53,846 nucleotides of DNA from Spirochaetales bacterium (GTDB lineage: Bacteria; Spirochaetota; Spirochaetia; Treponematales; UBA12059), in the NCBI GenBank assembly GCA_016926955.1, contig JAFGNN010000049.1:1-53846 (forward strand), given 5' to 3'. Positions 39,705 through 47,497 of this stretch are shown piece by piece. The position numbers and the translations under genes are program-made. Below the pieces are notes generated by a model. The model saw nothing but the letters and a program-made list of their open reading frames with translations, was not told the DNA's origin and ran no database searches. Every line of letters begins with the position of its first letter. Within the stretch, counting starts at the first letter, position 1.

Positions 39705-41970
39705 CAATAGCTTCTCCCCGCGCGAGGCGCGCTCTTCGTCCGTACAATTCTACCTCGATCGGGTCGCCTTCGAGTAGTTCTATCCGGGCGCCGCCGCCCC
39801 GGGCTTCGACGCGGAGGCGCCGCCCCCGGAAGCGGAGCGGGAACGCGAAGCCCCGCCAGGCCGTCGGCAGCCTCGGCTCGAAGCGCGGAACGCCGTCCGC
39901 GACGCGGAAGCCGCCGAAGCCCATGACAAGCGCCATCCAGAGCGCGCCGAAGCCGGCCGCGTGCACGCCGTCGTCGGAGGAATGGGGACGGGGCCCCAGA
40001 TCCACCTCGCGCGCCTCGATGAAGCGACGGTACGCTTCGTCCGTCTCGCCCAGGCGCGCCGCGACCGCGGCGTGGATGGCCGGGCTCAGCGAAGAATCGT
40101 GCACCGTGCGGGGTTCGTAGTAGCGGTAGGTCGCGAGCGCGACCTCGCGCGTGAAGCGTTCGGGCATCAGGAAAAGCAGCATGACCGCGTCGGCCTGCTT
40201 GAGCACCTGCAGCCCGTTCAGGTCCTCGCGGGAATGCTCTCGCAGGATCGCCTGCTTGCGCTCGGCCGCCCGGTACGCGGAGACGTCCAGCTCCGGAAGC
40301 GAAAGGAAGCCCGCATCCTGGGGAAGGACGCCGTCCCCGCGCGGCTCGGGCAGGTGGATCCGCGCGGAAAAGTCGCGGAGCCGCTCCAGCTCCGCCTCCG
40401 CGGGCGCCGCGGGATGCCCCGCGCGCGCCAGCTCGAGCGCGGCGTCGACGCAGGCCTTGGCCAGGTAGTTCGTGTAGGCATTGTCGTCGACATGCTCGCT
40501 GTACTCGTCCGGCCCTACCACGTCATTAATATGCAGCGCGCCATCCGGCCCCTCCGCCGCGCGCGAGCGCCAGAACCGGGCCGCCTCGAAGACGAGAGCG
40601 GCGCCGCCCGAATCCATGAAGGCGTCGTCGTCCGTCGCCTCGCGGAATTTCGCCACTGCCCAGGCCAGGTCCGCGGTGACGTGGTGCTCCTTGAGGCCGG
40701 ACCAGACCGGCGCCAGGTTCCCCGTGTGCGGATCGAGGCCGGCGCGCTCCGGCGTCTCCTCGTCCCCCGTGGCCGCGGATTCCCAGGGAAACATGGCGCC
40801 CTCGTAGCCTCGGGCGGCGGCGCGCCGCCGGGCCGCGTCGAGCCGGCGAACCCGGTACTCGAGGATGCCCCGGGCCAACTCGGGTCGCCCGTACTGCAGG
40901 AAGGGAAGCATGAACATTTCCGCGTCCCAGAACACGTGGCCGCGATACCCTTCCCCGGTCAGCCCCTTCGCCCCGATGGAACTCGAGCCCCCGTCGTCGG
41001 GCGTCATGGCGCGGAGGTGGTAGAGCGCCACGCGGAGGGCGAGCTGGTCGTCGAGCGCATCGGTGTCGAGGTCCGGGGCGGATTCCCGGAAGTCCGACCA
41101 TGCGTTCCGGCTCTCCGCCAGGAGCCGGCCGTAGTCGCCCGGATCGGGGAGCGCGACGGGCTCGGTCGCGTCGAGGGCCCCGGACGAAGCGCGGACCAGG
41201 ACGAAGCGCTCGAAGACGAGGACCCCGCCGCGCTCGATCGCGAAGGAGTCCTCCCGGACGATACGGCGCCGATCGACCTCGAAGCGCGGATGGCCGGGCC
41301 GTTCAGCCGCCCGTTCCGAAGCGCCGGCGAGCCCGGACACAAGGCTCAGCTCGAGCTCGAACCCGGAGCCGGGCGCGCGCGCCGCGTAGCGCAGGATCGA
41401 GCGCCCCAGGACCCGCTGTTCGCCTTCGGCGAAATGCTGGACGCCCGCGTTGGCGACCCGGCCGTCGATGCCGAAGCGCAGCTCCACGGAACCGCGGCCG
41501 TCGAGCGGCCTCGCCTCGAAGCGGAAGGCGATCAGGCGCGGGTCGGCGAGCGAGGCGAAGCGCGCGTGGCGCAGGCGCCAGGTCCGACCCGCGGCGGTAC
41601 GCACGAGCGCGTCCCGCGCGAGCTCGCCCGAACGAAGGTCCAGGGCGCGGCGGTACTCGAGCGGAGCCAGGCGGAGCAGGTCCAGGCGCTCGCCGTCGAG
41701 CCGGGCTTCCATGGCCGCCGGGTCGGGGCAGTTCGGCAGCTCGACGCTCTCGCCCTCCATCGCGCGGCCGAAGCTGCCGGCAAAGTAGAGCCCCCGGCGC
41801 TGGCCGGCGTAGTCCTCCTCGTGCGCGGCGCGCAGGCCGAGATAGCCGTTGCCCGAGCACATGAGGCTTTCGCACTTCCCGAACAGCTCGGGCTCGAAGC
41901 GCGTTTCGACGAGCGACCACGCGTCCGCCGAGGGCTCGAGCCGGGGCGGGCGTCCGTCATCCCGTCTCAT
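39691..41970 (-). CDS. ycjT: GH65 disaccharide phosphorylase (YcjT/kojibiose phosphorylase-like)
   Basis: A 759-residue GH65 enzyme, full length for the family. The N-terminal beta-sandwich (CSGNGYLGLRAAHEEDY) is followed by the (alpha/alpha)6 barrel with GEGYRGHVFWDAEMFMLPF, the catalytic acid Glu489 in VVGPDEYSEHVDDNAYTN, the phosphate-site segment DSSLSPAIHA and the C-terminal jelly roll. GH65 phosphorylases release beta-glucose 1-phosphate from kojibiose, maltose, trehalose or nigerose; the neighbourhood points to the YcjT type (kojibiose). Start ATG overlaps the YcjS-like stop (ATGA). A beta-phosphoglucomutase to use the product is not in the window. Confidence 0.9.
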   Translation of the reverse strand: MRRDDGRPPRLEPSADAWSLVETRFEPELFGKCESLMCSGNGYLGLRAAHEEDYAGQRRGLYFAGSFGRAMEGESVELPNCPDPAAMEARLDGERLDLLRLAPLEYRRALDLRSGELARDALVRTAAGRTWRLRHARFASLADPRLIAFRFEARPLDGRGSVELRFGIDGRVANAGVQHFAEGEQRVLGRSILRYAARAPGSGFELELSLVSGLAGASERAAERPGHPRFEVDRRRIVREDSFAIERGGVLVFERFVLVRASSGALDATEPVALPDPGDYGRLLAESRNAWSDFRESAPDLDTDALDDQLALRVALYHLRAMTPDDGGSSSIGAKGLTGEGYRGHVFWDAEMFMLPFLQYGRPELARGILEYRVRRLDAARRRAAARGYEGAMFPWESAATGDEETPERAGLDPHTGNLAPVWSGLKEHHVTADLAWAVAKFREATDDDAFMDSGGAALVFEAARFWRSRAAEGPDGALHINDVVGPDEYSEHVDDNAYTNYLAKACVDAALELARAGHPAAPAEAELERLRDFSARIHLPEPRGDGVLPQDAGFLSLPELDVSAYRAAERKQAILREHSREDLNGLQVLKQADAVMLLFLMPERFTREVALATYRYYEPRTVHDSSLSPAIHAAVAARLGETDEAYRRFIEAREVDLGPRPHSSDDGVHAAGFGALWMALVMGFGGFRVADGVPRFEPRLPTAWRGFAFPLRFRGRRLRVEARGGGARIELLEGDPIEVELYGRRARLARGEAIDGKR

Positions 41971-43016
41971 GCTTCGTCCGGGCCGACGGCGCGTCCGAGC
42001 TCCGCGGAGCGGTAGAGCAGGTCCACGAGCCTCTGCAGCTCGGTTCCCTGCCGCGCCCCGGCCGCGGGTTCCGACCCGGTGCGGCAGGCGCGGACGAAAT
42101 CGCGGACGCATTCGAAGTGCGCGTCGGACTCGCCGGGGAAGGGCAGGCTCGTATCCGTCAGGAAGCCCTCCGTTTCGCCGTACAGCTCGAGGGGGAACAC
42201 CGAGAGTCCCGCGTCCGATCCGTACAGCTCGACGTTCATGCGGCTCCGCTCCTTCATGTTCAGGGCGAAGGAGGTCTCGAGGGAGAGGCTCACCCCGCCC
42301 TCGAAACGCACGAAGCCGAACAGCGAATCCTCGACCCCGTAGCGGTCAGGATCCCACTTCCCCATGAGCCCCGGCCCCGGCCGTCGGCCGAGCTCGGCGT
42401 AGGCGGCCGCGCTCGCCTCGACGACCTTCGGAAAGTCCATCAGATAAAGGGCGAGGTCGAGGGCGTGCACGCCGATGTCCATGAGCGGGCCGCCGCCCTG
42501 TATCGCCTTGTCGCCGAAGGAACCCCAGCCCGGAATGCCGCGCCGCCTCAGGGCGACGGCCTTGCCTGCGTACACGCGGCCGAGCCTTCCCGCCGAAATC
42601 AGCGCGCGGGCGGCGCGGGCTTCGGGGGCAAAGCGGGTCTGGAAGCCGTAGGCGAGCACCTTGCCGGCGCGGGCCGCGGCGGCTTCCATCGAGGCGGCTT
42701 CTGCCGCGTTCATCGCGGGGGGCTTTTCGCACAGGACGTGGAGGCCCGCTTCGAGCGCGCCGAGAGTCGCCAGCGCGTGGAAGCGGTTGGCGACGCAGAC
42801 GCTCACCGCGTCGACGCCGCCCGCGGCGAAGAGCTCCCCGGCCGAAGCGTAGATCCGTTCGATGCCGAAACGCGCGCCGAGCGCAGCGCCCCGAGCGGGG
42901 TCGGAGCTGGCCAGGGCCACGAGCTCGACCTCGTCCGGCATCCGCGCGTAGGCGGGAAGGTGGATGTTCGCCGCCGCGTTGCCGGCGCCGATGATGCCGA
43001 CCCTGAGCGCGCTCAC
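41967..43016 (-). CDS. ycjS: Gfo/Idh/MocA dehydrogenase (YcjS-like)
   Basis: A 349-residue NAD-dependent sugar dehydrogenase. The Rossmann motif VGIIGAGNAAANIHLPAY opens the protein; the Gfo/Idh signature HVLCEKPPAMNAAEA supplies the catalytic Lys, and the C-terminal sheet contains GGGPLMDIGVHALDLALYL with the catalytic His. In the E. coli pathway YcjS interconverts D-glucosides and 3-keto-D-glucosides. Start GTG at 43016 overlaps the preceding stop (GTGA). Position between the YcjR-like epimerase and the GH65 gene matches the ycj order. Confidence 0.87.
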   Translation of the reverse strand: MSALRVGIIGAGNAAANIHLPAYARMPDEVELVALASSDPARGAALGARFGIERIYASAGELFAAGGVDAVSVCVANRFHALATLGALEAGLHVLCEKPPAMNAAEAASMEAAAARAGKVLAYGFQTRFAPEARAARALISAGRLGRVYAGKAVALRRRGIPGWGSFGDKAIQGGGPLMDIGVHALDLALYLMDFPKVVEASAAAYAELGRRPGPGLMGKWDPDRYGVEDSLFGFVRFEGGVSLSLETSFALNMKERSRMNVELYGSDAGLSVFPLELYGETEGFLTDTSLPFPGESDAHFECVRDFVRACRTGSEPAAGARQGTELQRLVDLLYRSAELGRAVGPDEA

Positions 43017-43825
43017 GACAGGAATCCCGCCGCCGAGAGGAGGCCGCGGACGTGGAGCGCCGATGCCCGATAGGCTTCCGCGGGGTTCTCGCCGCGTACC
43101 CGGCACTCGATCGAAAAAGCGCCGCCGTAGCCCGCCGCCTTGAGCGCCCGCAGGCCGGGCAGGAAGTCCAGGTGGCCGTCGCCCGGCTGGTAGCGATGCG
43201 AGTCGGCCAGGTGGACGTGCCCGACAAGGGCGGCATGGGTCGCGAGGCTTTCCTCGATGCGCGCTTCCTCGATGTTCATATGGTAGAAATCGGCCGCGAT
43301 CCTGACCCGCCGGAACCCGCCTTCCTCGATGTAGCCGGCGGCCGTCTCCAGCAGGTTCACCATGTGGTCCTCGTAGCGGTTCAGCGGCTCGAGGTACAGG
43401 TAGGAGTCGCCGGCCTCCGCCGCTTCCTCGAGCCGGGTCAGGGAATCGAGCAACGCCGCCCGGTCGCTTGCTTCGTCGCGGGGCGGGACCATGGGCGGCA
43501 AGCGAAGCGAGAACATGCCCCAGGCCGCGGGCGCGACCACGCCGCTGCCGCCGAGCGCCCGCACGCGCCGGAGCATGAGGGCAAGGTCCTCGCAGGCTTC
43601 CAGGCGCTTCGCTTCTTCGAAGTGGCCGATCCAGCCCCGGTAGCCGCCGCAAGCCGCGACGACGCCGACGCCGCTCGAGTCGCGCGCGCGGAGCAGGTCC
43701 TCGAAACGCCCCAGCAGCAGGGCGCCGTCAACCTCCATCGCGTCGAAGCCGAGCGCGCCGGCCGCCTTGAATTTCCCGGTGAGGTCCGCGGGCAGGAAGG
43801 GCTTGTCGTGGGTCGCGAGGATCAT
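43013..43825 (-). CDS. ycjR: Sugar epimerase/isomerase, TIM barrel (YcjR-like)
   Basis: A 270-residue xylose-isomerase-like TIM barrel. Metal-ligand segments can be seen: LYLEPLNRYEDH (Glu), VRIAADFYHMNIEEA (Asp and His), VGHVHLADSHRYQPGDGHLDF (His, Asp) and FSIECRVRG (Glu). The pattern is that of tagatose-3-epimerase relatives; YcjR of E. coli epimerises C4 of 3-keto-D-gulosides. Length agrees with YcjR (about 260). Start ATG overlaps the YcjQ-like stop (ATGA), and the product fits the step between the two dehydrogenases. Confidence 0.85.
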   Translation of the reverse strand: MILATHDKPFLPADLTGKFKAAGALGFDAMEVDGALLLGRFEDLLRARDSSGVGVVAACGGYRGWIGHFEEAKRLEACEDLALMLRRVRALGGSGVVAPAAWGMFSLRLPPMVPPRDEASDRAALLDSLTRLEEAAEAGDSYLYLEPLNRYEDHMVNLLETAAGYIEEGGFRRVRIAADFYHMNIEEARIEESLATHAALVGHVHLADSHRYQPGDGHLDFLPGLRALKAAGYGGAFSIECRVRGENPAEAYRASALHVRGLLSAAGFLS

Positions 43826-44895
43826 GGGACGCTCCGGCCGAACTCGACGCCGAGCTTGACGGCCAGCTCGGGCGATCTGTCCACGTAGCGCATGAAACCC
43901 TCCGCGGAAACGGCGAAGGGAACCACGGGATCGACTATCCTCTCGCAGTCGAGGCGGCCGCGGACGAGCATGTCCCAGCACGCGTCCTCGATGCGCTTCC
44001 GGTCCCAGCGCGGGTGGTCACGGTTCGGCTCGCTCGCCGCGCGCGAGAACACCAGCTCGGCGGCGTTGAAATGCGCTTCCCTGCCGAGCCGGAGATCGTC
44101 GATCACCTTCGAGAAGGCCACGTACGAGATCCGGCCGCCGTAGGCCAAGCCGCGCAGGGCCGCCTGCAGGGCGGATCCGTGTCCCGAGGTCTCGACGACG
44201 GCGTCCACGCCCCGCTTGTCCGTCGCGCGCTTCAGCTCGAGCCCGACGTCGGTCGCGGGATCGCTCGGGTCGAGGGCCAGGTCGGCGCCGTACTCGAGCG
44301 CGAGTTCGCGGCGGCGAGTGATCGGATCGACGACGACGAGCGTTCCCGTGCCGATGGCTCGGATCATCTGGACGGCGAGCAGGCCGATGGCGCCGAGCCC
44401 GAAGACGCAGGCCGCGTCGCCGGGGCGCAGCAGGGCGTCGCGCACGCCGCCGAGGGCGAACTGGGCCGGGTCGTAGCAGACGGCCGCCTTCGGCGAAACG
44501 CCTTCGGGAACCTTGCGCAGGCGGAAATTGTCGACGGCCCGGACGATCTGGGTCTCGCGGATGCCGCCGTAGGAGCATACCCGGTCCCCGATCGAGAAGG
44601 CGGACACGTCGGCGCCCAGCTCCACGACGCGGCCCACCCACATGTTGCCGGGGTTCCACTCGCCGAAGACCACGGCCGGCGTCTCGTCCTTGTCGCGGGC
44701 CATGAACGCCCGCCATTCCGGATCGTACTTTTCCCGGTCGAAGGGATTCAGCCCGCGGAAATCGACCAGCTCCGTGCCGTGCTTGGGAGAGGCGAAATCG
44801 ACTTCGACCAGGATCTCGTTGCGCGCGAGCGACCGATCACGGTAGGTCCTGAGTTCGGCGACGCGCGGCGCCGTCGCGATGAGAGCCTGGGGCAT
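43822..44895 (-). CDS. ycjQ: MDR-family dehydrogenase (YcjQ-like D-guloside 3-dehydrogenase)
   Basis: A 357-residue medium-chain dehydrogenase. The NAD-binding motif is GLGAIGLLAVQMIRA, with an acidic residue after the next strand (VVVDP) indicating NAD preference. It carries stretches that I associate with YcjQ: TAPRVAELRTYRDR, SPKHGTELVDFRG, CYDPAQFALGGVRDA, LAYGGRISYVAFSK, LGREAHFNAAELVFSRA, SEPNRDHPRWDRKRIEDACW. In E. coli YcjQ oxidises D-gulosides at C3. AGGAAGGA precedes the ATG. First gene after lacI on the same strand, 40 nt downstream, so it is probably read from the lacI promoter. Confidence 0.9.
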   Translation of the reverse strand: MPQALIATAPRVAELRTYRDRSLARNEILVEVDFASPKHGTELVDFRGLNPFDREKYDPEWRAFMARDKDETPAVVFGEWNPGNMWVGRVVELGADVSAFSIGDRVCSYGGIRETQIVRAVDNFRLRKVPEGVSPKAAVCYDPAQFALGGVRDALLRPGDAACVFGLGAIGLLAVQMIRAIGTGTLVVVDPITRRRELALEYGADLALDPSDPATDVGLELKRATDKRGVDAVVETSGHGSALQAALRGLAYGGRISYVAFSKVIDDLRLGREAHFNAAELVFSRAASEPNRDHPRWDRKRIEDACWDMLVRGRLDCERIVDPVVPFAVSAEGFMRYVDRSPELAVKLGVEFGRSVP

Positions 44896-44935
44896 GATTC
44901 CTTCCTCGCTTGGTACGCGGCGGGCCGGACCCGCC

Positions 44936-45928
44936 CTACCTCGTTGTCGAGCGGGCGACTACCCGCGATGAAATGGTTATTTCCATGGGGCGTTCGTGCG
45001 GCTGCTTGCCCGCCCAACGATCGGACAGGTAGCCCGCCACCGCTTCCGCCTTTTCCTTGAGATGCTGGTTCATGGTGGTAAGGCCCCACCATTCCGCCTG
45101 CGCGATGTCGTCGAAGCCCATGATGCCGAGCGCGCCCGGTACGGGGAGGCAGCGGCGCCTGCACGCCTCGAGTCCGCCGAGGGCCATCACGTCGCAGGAG
45201 AAAAAAACGCAGTCAGGCGCTTCGGGCAGCTCGAGCAGGCGCTCCATCGCTTCCATGCCGCCGTGGAAATCGAGCGGTCCCGTCTCCTCGGGCAAGGTCG
45301 CCGTATCGATGCCCGCCTGCTCGAGCGCGGCGCGGTATCCGGCGCGCCGGTCGCGGAGCGTCTCGTTCTCGAAATTCCAGCCGACGAAGGCGGGCCGCCG
45401 GTACCCGCGGCCGAGCAGGTAGGAGGCCGCGTCGAAGCCGCCCGAGTAATTGTTGTTATTGATGGAGAACAGGTAGGGGTTCCTGGACTGAACCACGACT
45501 GAGGGCACTGTATGCCGTTCGAGCAGGTCGGCCGCCTGGCGGTCCAGGAGCAGGCTGAACGCCACCACGGCGTCGTACTGGTCGAGCGGAAGCTCGCGGA
45601 AACGCTGGTATTCGAAGAAATTCCGCTCGCCTTCGAGATCGAGGACGATCAGGTGCTTGTCGAAGGGAAGCAGGACCCGCTGCAGTTCCCGGAAGAATTC
45701 GATCACCGAATCGAGATGGAGGTTCGGGACGGCGAGAGCGACCATGCCCGACTGCTGACGCTTCGCCCGCCGTCGGGCTACCGGGGTGTACTCGAGCTCG
45801 CGCATCGCGTCGAACACCTGCCGCCGGGTGTCCGGGTTGACCTTGCCGGGTTCGTTCAGCACCCGGCTGACCGTGCTGAGGCTGACGCCCGCCTTGCGGG
45901 CCACGCTGGCGATCGATGCTCGTCCCAT
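44936..45928 (-). CDS. LacI-family transcriptional regulator of the sugar locus
   Basis: A 330-residue LacI/GalR-family regulator. Helix-turn-helix and hinge: ASIASVARKAGVSLSTVSRVLNEPGKVNPDTRRQV, ELEYTPVARRRAKRQQS. The ligand domain contains SRNPYLFSINNNNYSGGFDAA and GIMGFDDIAQAEW. By position the ligand is a glycoside of the adjacent pathway or a breakdown product. The ATG at 45928 lies exactly 6 nt after the -10 of a near-consensus promoter (TTGACA-17-TATAAG), so the GAGG in front of it would be outside the mRNA and the message is predicted leaderless. It is divergent from the binding-protein operon with two palindromes between. Confidence 0.93.
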   Translation of the reverse strand: MGRASIASVARKAGVSLSTVSRVLNEPGKVNPDTRRQVFDAMRELEYTPVARRRAKRQQSGMVALAVPNLHLDSVIEFFRELQRVLLPFDKHLIVLDLEGERNFFEYQRFRELPLDQYDAVVAFSLLLDRQAADLLERHTVPSVVVQSRNPYLFSINNNNYSGGFDAASYLLGRGYRRPAFVGWNFENETLRDRRAGYRAALEQAGIDTATLPEETGPLDFHGGMEAMERLLELPEAPDCVFFSCDVMALGGLEACRRRCLPVPGALGIMGFDDIAQAEWWGLTTMNQHLKEKAEAVAGYLSDRWAGKQPHERPMEITISSRVVARSTTR

Positions 45929-45934
45929 GCCTCG

Positions 45935-45963
45935 CTTATACCGCCCGAGCACCGTCTTGTCAA
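45935..45963 (-). promoter_or_regulatory. lacI promoter, leaderless
   Basis: Minus-strand TTGACA (45963-45958), 17 nt, TATAAG (45940-45935), then 6 nt to the ATG at 45928. Near-consensus. The transcription start expected 6-7 nt past the -10 falls on the start codon. Confidence 0.8.
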
Positions 45964-45968
45964 TTTCA

Positions 45969-46034
45969 ATTCATGAATCACTCATCCGATGATGAAACTT
46001 TTTCATTGACAGCCTGACATGGCGGTGCTAGCGT
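45969..46034 (+). promoter_or_regulatory. Operators and promoter of the sugar ABC operon
   Basis: Two palindromes between the divergent genes: ATTCATGAAT (45969-45978), just upstream of the lacI -35, and ATGAAA-CTT-TTTCAT (45992-46006), which touches the -35 TTGACA (46006-46011) of the plus-strand promoter. The -10 is TAGCGT (46029-46034) at 17 nt. Both palindromes contain ATGAA/TTCAT half-sites, close to the TGAAA..TTTCA cores of LacI-family operators. The LacI protein encoded alongside is the natural ligand. Confidence 0.68.
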
Positions 46035-46040
46035 TCGCGG

Positions 46041-46080
46041 GAAAGCCCGGATTCCCTTCAATTCAAAGGGAGCGGCTTTC
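46041..46080 (+). promoter_or_regulatory. Leader hairpin of the binding-protein mRNA
   Basis: GAAAGCC (46041-46047) pairs with GGCTTTC (46074-46080) and inside it CCCTT pairs with AAGGG around a short loop. The structure starts about at the predicted mRNA 5' end and ends 13 nt before AAGGAGG. Probably a 5' stabiliser; no anti-ribosome-site pairing is seen. Confidence 0.5.
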
Positions 46081-46104
46081 GCCCGCGTTCATAAGGAGGC
46101 AATC

Positions 46105-47388
46105 ATGAAACGTCGGCTCATCGTCGTCTTTGTCGCGCTGTTGGCCTTGCTCGCTTCGTGCGCGAAGCCGGCGAGCGCACCGGTCGGCTTCGAATTCATG
46201 CACACGTACGTCGAGGAAGATCGCCTCAAGGTGATCCAGGGACTCATCGACGCCTTCCAGGCGGAGAACCCCGGCTTCGAGGTGAAGCAGGTGCCGGTTT
46301 CTGAAGACGCGTTCTGGACCCGCATCACCACGCTCATGCAGGGCCGCCAGCTGCCCGCGCTCATCGACGTGTCGGTCGACCAGGCCCGCCTGCTCGCGGC
46401 TTCCGACGTCGTGGACGTCGATACGTGCACCTCGGTGGTCCAGGATGTCGGCGTCGACCGCTTCTACGCGGGCGCCGTGGCCGTGCTCCGCGGCGACTCC
46501 GGCAAGCTCTTCGGCGTCCCCCTGACCGGTTGGGTGCAGGGCATCTGGTACCGCAAGGACCTGTTCGCCGAGAAGGGGCTCGCCGCCCCGGAGAAATGGG
46601 ACGACATCCTCACCGCTGCCAAGGCGTTCCATTCGCCCGCTGACAAGAAGTACGGCATCGTCTTCGCGACGGAGGCCACCGACTTCACCGAGCAGACCTT
46701 CTCGCAGTTCGCCCTTTCAAACGGCGCCGAGCTTTTCGACGCCTCCGGCAAGCCGGCCTTCAACTCGCCCGCCATGCGCCGCGCGGTCGAATTCTACCGC
46801 GAGCTCTACAAGTACAGCCTGCCCGGCTCCAACGGCTTCACCCAGGTCAAGGACTCCTTCTCGGGCGGGAACGCCGCCATGGTCGTCTATTCCACCTACA
46901 TCCTGGGCGGCCTGTACGAACAGGGCATGGCCGACAAGGTCGGCTTCGCGGTGCCCGAGGGCGTCGCTCCCGCGTCGTTTGGCATGGTCTCCACCGAGGT
47001 CATCACCAACACCGTGCCCGAGGCCCAGCGCCAGGCGGCCGCGGCGTTCATGAAATTCCTGCTCAGGAACGAGAATTACATTCCCTGGATGCACATGGCG
47101 CCCGGCGGCCCGAACCCGGTCCTCAAGGGCGTGGCGTCCGACCCCGCCTATCTCGGGCACCCGCTGCTCAAGGCCTACGGCGACACCGCGAAGGCGATCC
47201 CGGAAGCCTTCGCCGACCTGGCCATGTTCGGCTTCCAGGACGGCAAGACCAATCCGAAGATGGGCGAGATCAGCGCGCGCATGATCATCCCCACCGCGCT
47301 CAACAACATCCTCGTGCTCGGGGCCGATCTCGACGGCGAGCTTGCCAAGGCCCAGAAGGCCATGGAAGACGTCGTGGCGGGTCGCTGA
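46105..47388 (+). CDS. Sugar ABC transporter substrate-binding lipoprotein (YcjN-like)
   Basis: A 427-residue extracellular solute-binding protein, family 1. The lipoprotein signal ends at LALLASC (Cys19). The family pattern is present: FQAENPGFEVKQVPV, GKLFGVPLTGWVQGIWYRKDLF, APEKWDDILTAAKAF, FSGGNAAMVVYSTYI. AAGGAGG precedes the ATG. First gene of a binding protein-permease-permease operon divergent from lacI; it delivers the glycoside probably processed by the ycjQRST-type enzymes. A perfect hairpin after the stop is likely to make the binding protein more abundant than the permeases. Confidence 0.92.
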   Translation: MKRRLIVVFVALLALLASCAKPASAPVGFEFMHTYVEEDRLKVIQGLIDAFQAENPGFEVKQVPVSEDAFWTRITTLMQGRQLPALIDVSVDQARLLAASDVVDVDTCTSVVQDVGVDRFYAGAVAVLRGDSGKLFGVPLTGWVQGIWYRKDLFAEKGLAAPEKWDDILTAAKAFHSPADKKYGIVFATEATDFTEQTFSQFALSNGAELFDASGKPAFNSPAMRRAVEFYRELYKYSLPGSNGFTQVKDSFSGGNAAMVVYSTYILGGLYEQGMADKVGFAVPEGVAPASFGMVSTEVITNTVPEAQRQAAAAFMKFLLRNENYIPWMHMAPGGPNPVLKGVASDPAYLGHPLLKAYGDTAKAIPEAFADLAMFGFQDGKTNPKMGEISARMIIPTALNNILVLGADLDGELAKAQKAMEDVVAGR

Positions 47389-47394
47389 CGCGCC

Positions 47395-47424
47395 GGACGG
47401 CCCGCCGCCCCAGGCGGGCCGTCC
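47395..47424 (+). terminator. Intercistronic 12-bp hairpin after the binding-protein gene
   Basis: Perfect stem GGACGGCCCGCC / GGCGGGCCGTCC with a GCCCCA loop, then CTTC. Because it lies between a binding-protein gene and its permeases, partial termination or protection of the upstream mRNA is likelier than full termination. Further GC-rich palindromes follow up to the permease start. Confidence 0.65.
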
Positions 47425-47497
47425 CTTCAAGCCCGGCTCGCGCCGGGCGCATCGACGCGGCCGGCGCGAGCGCGCCGGCGCGCTCCGGAGGCCAACC

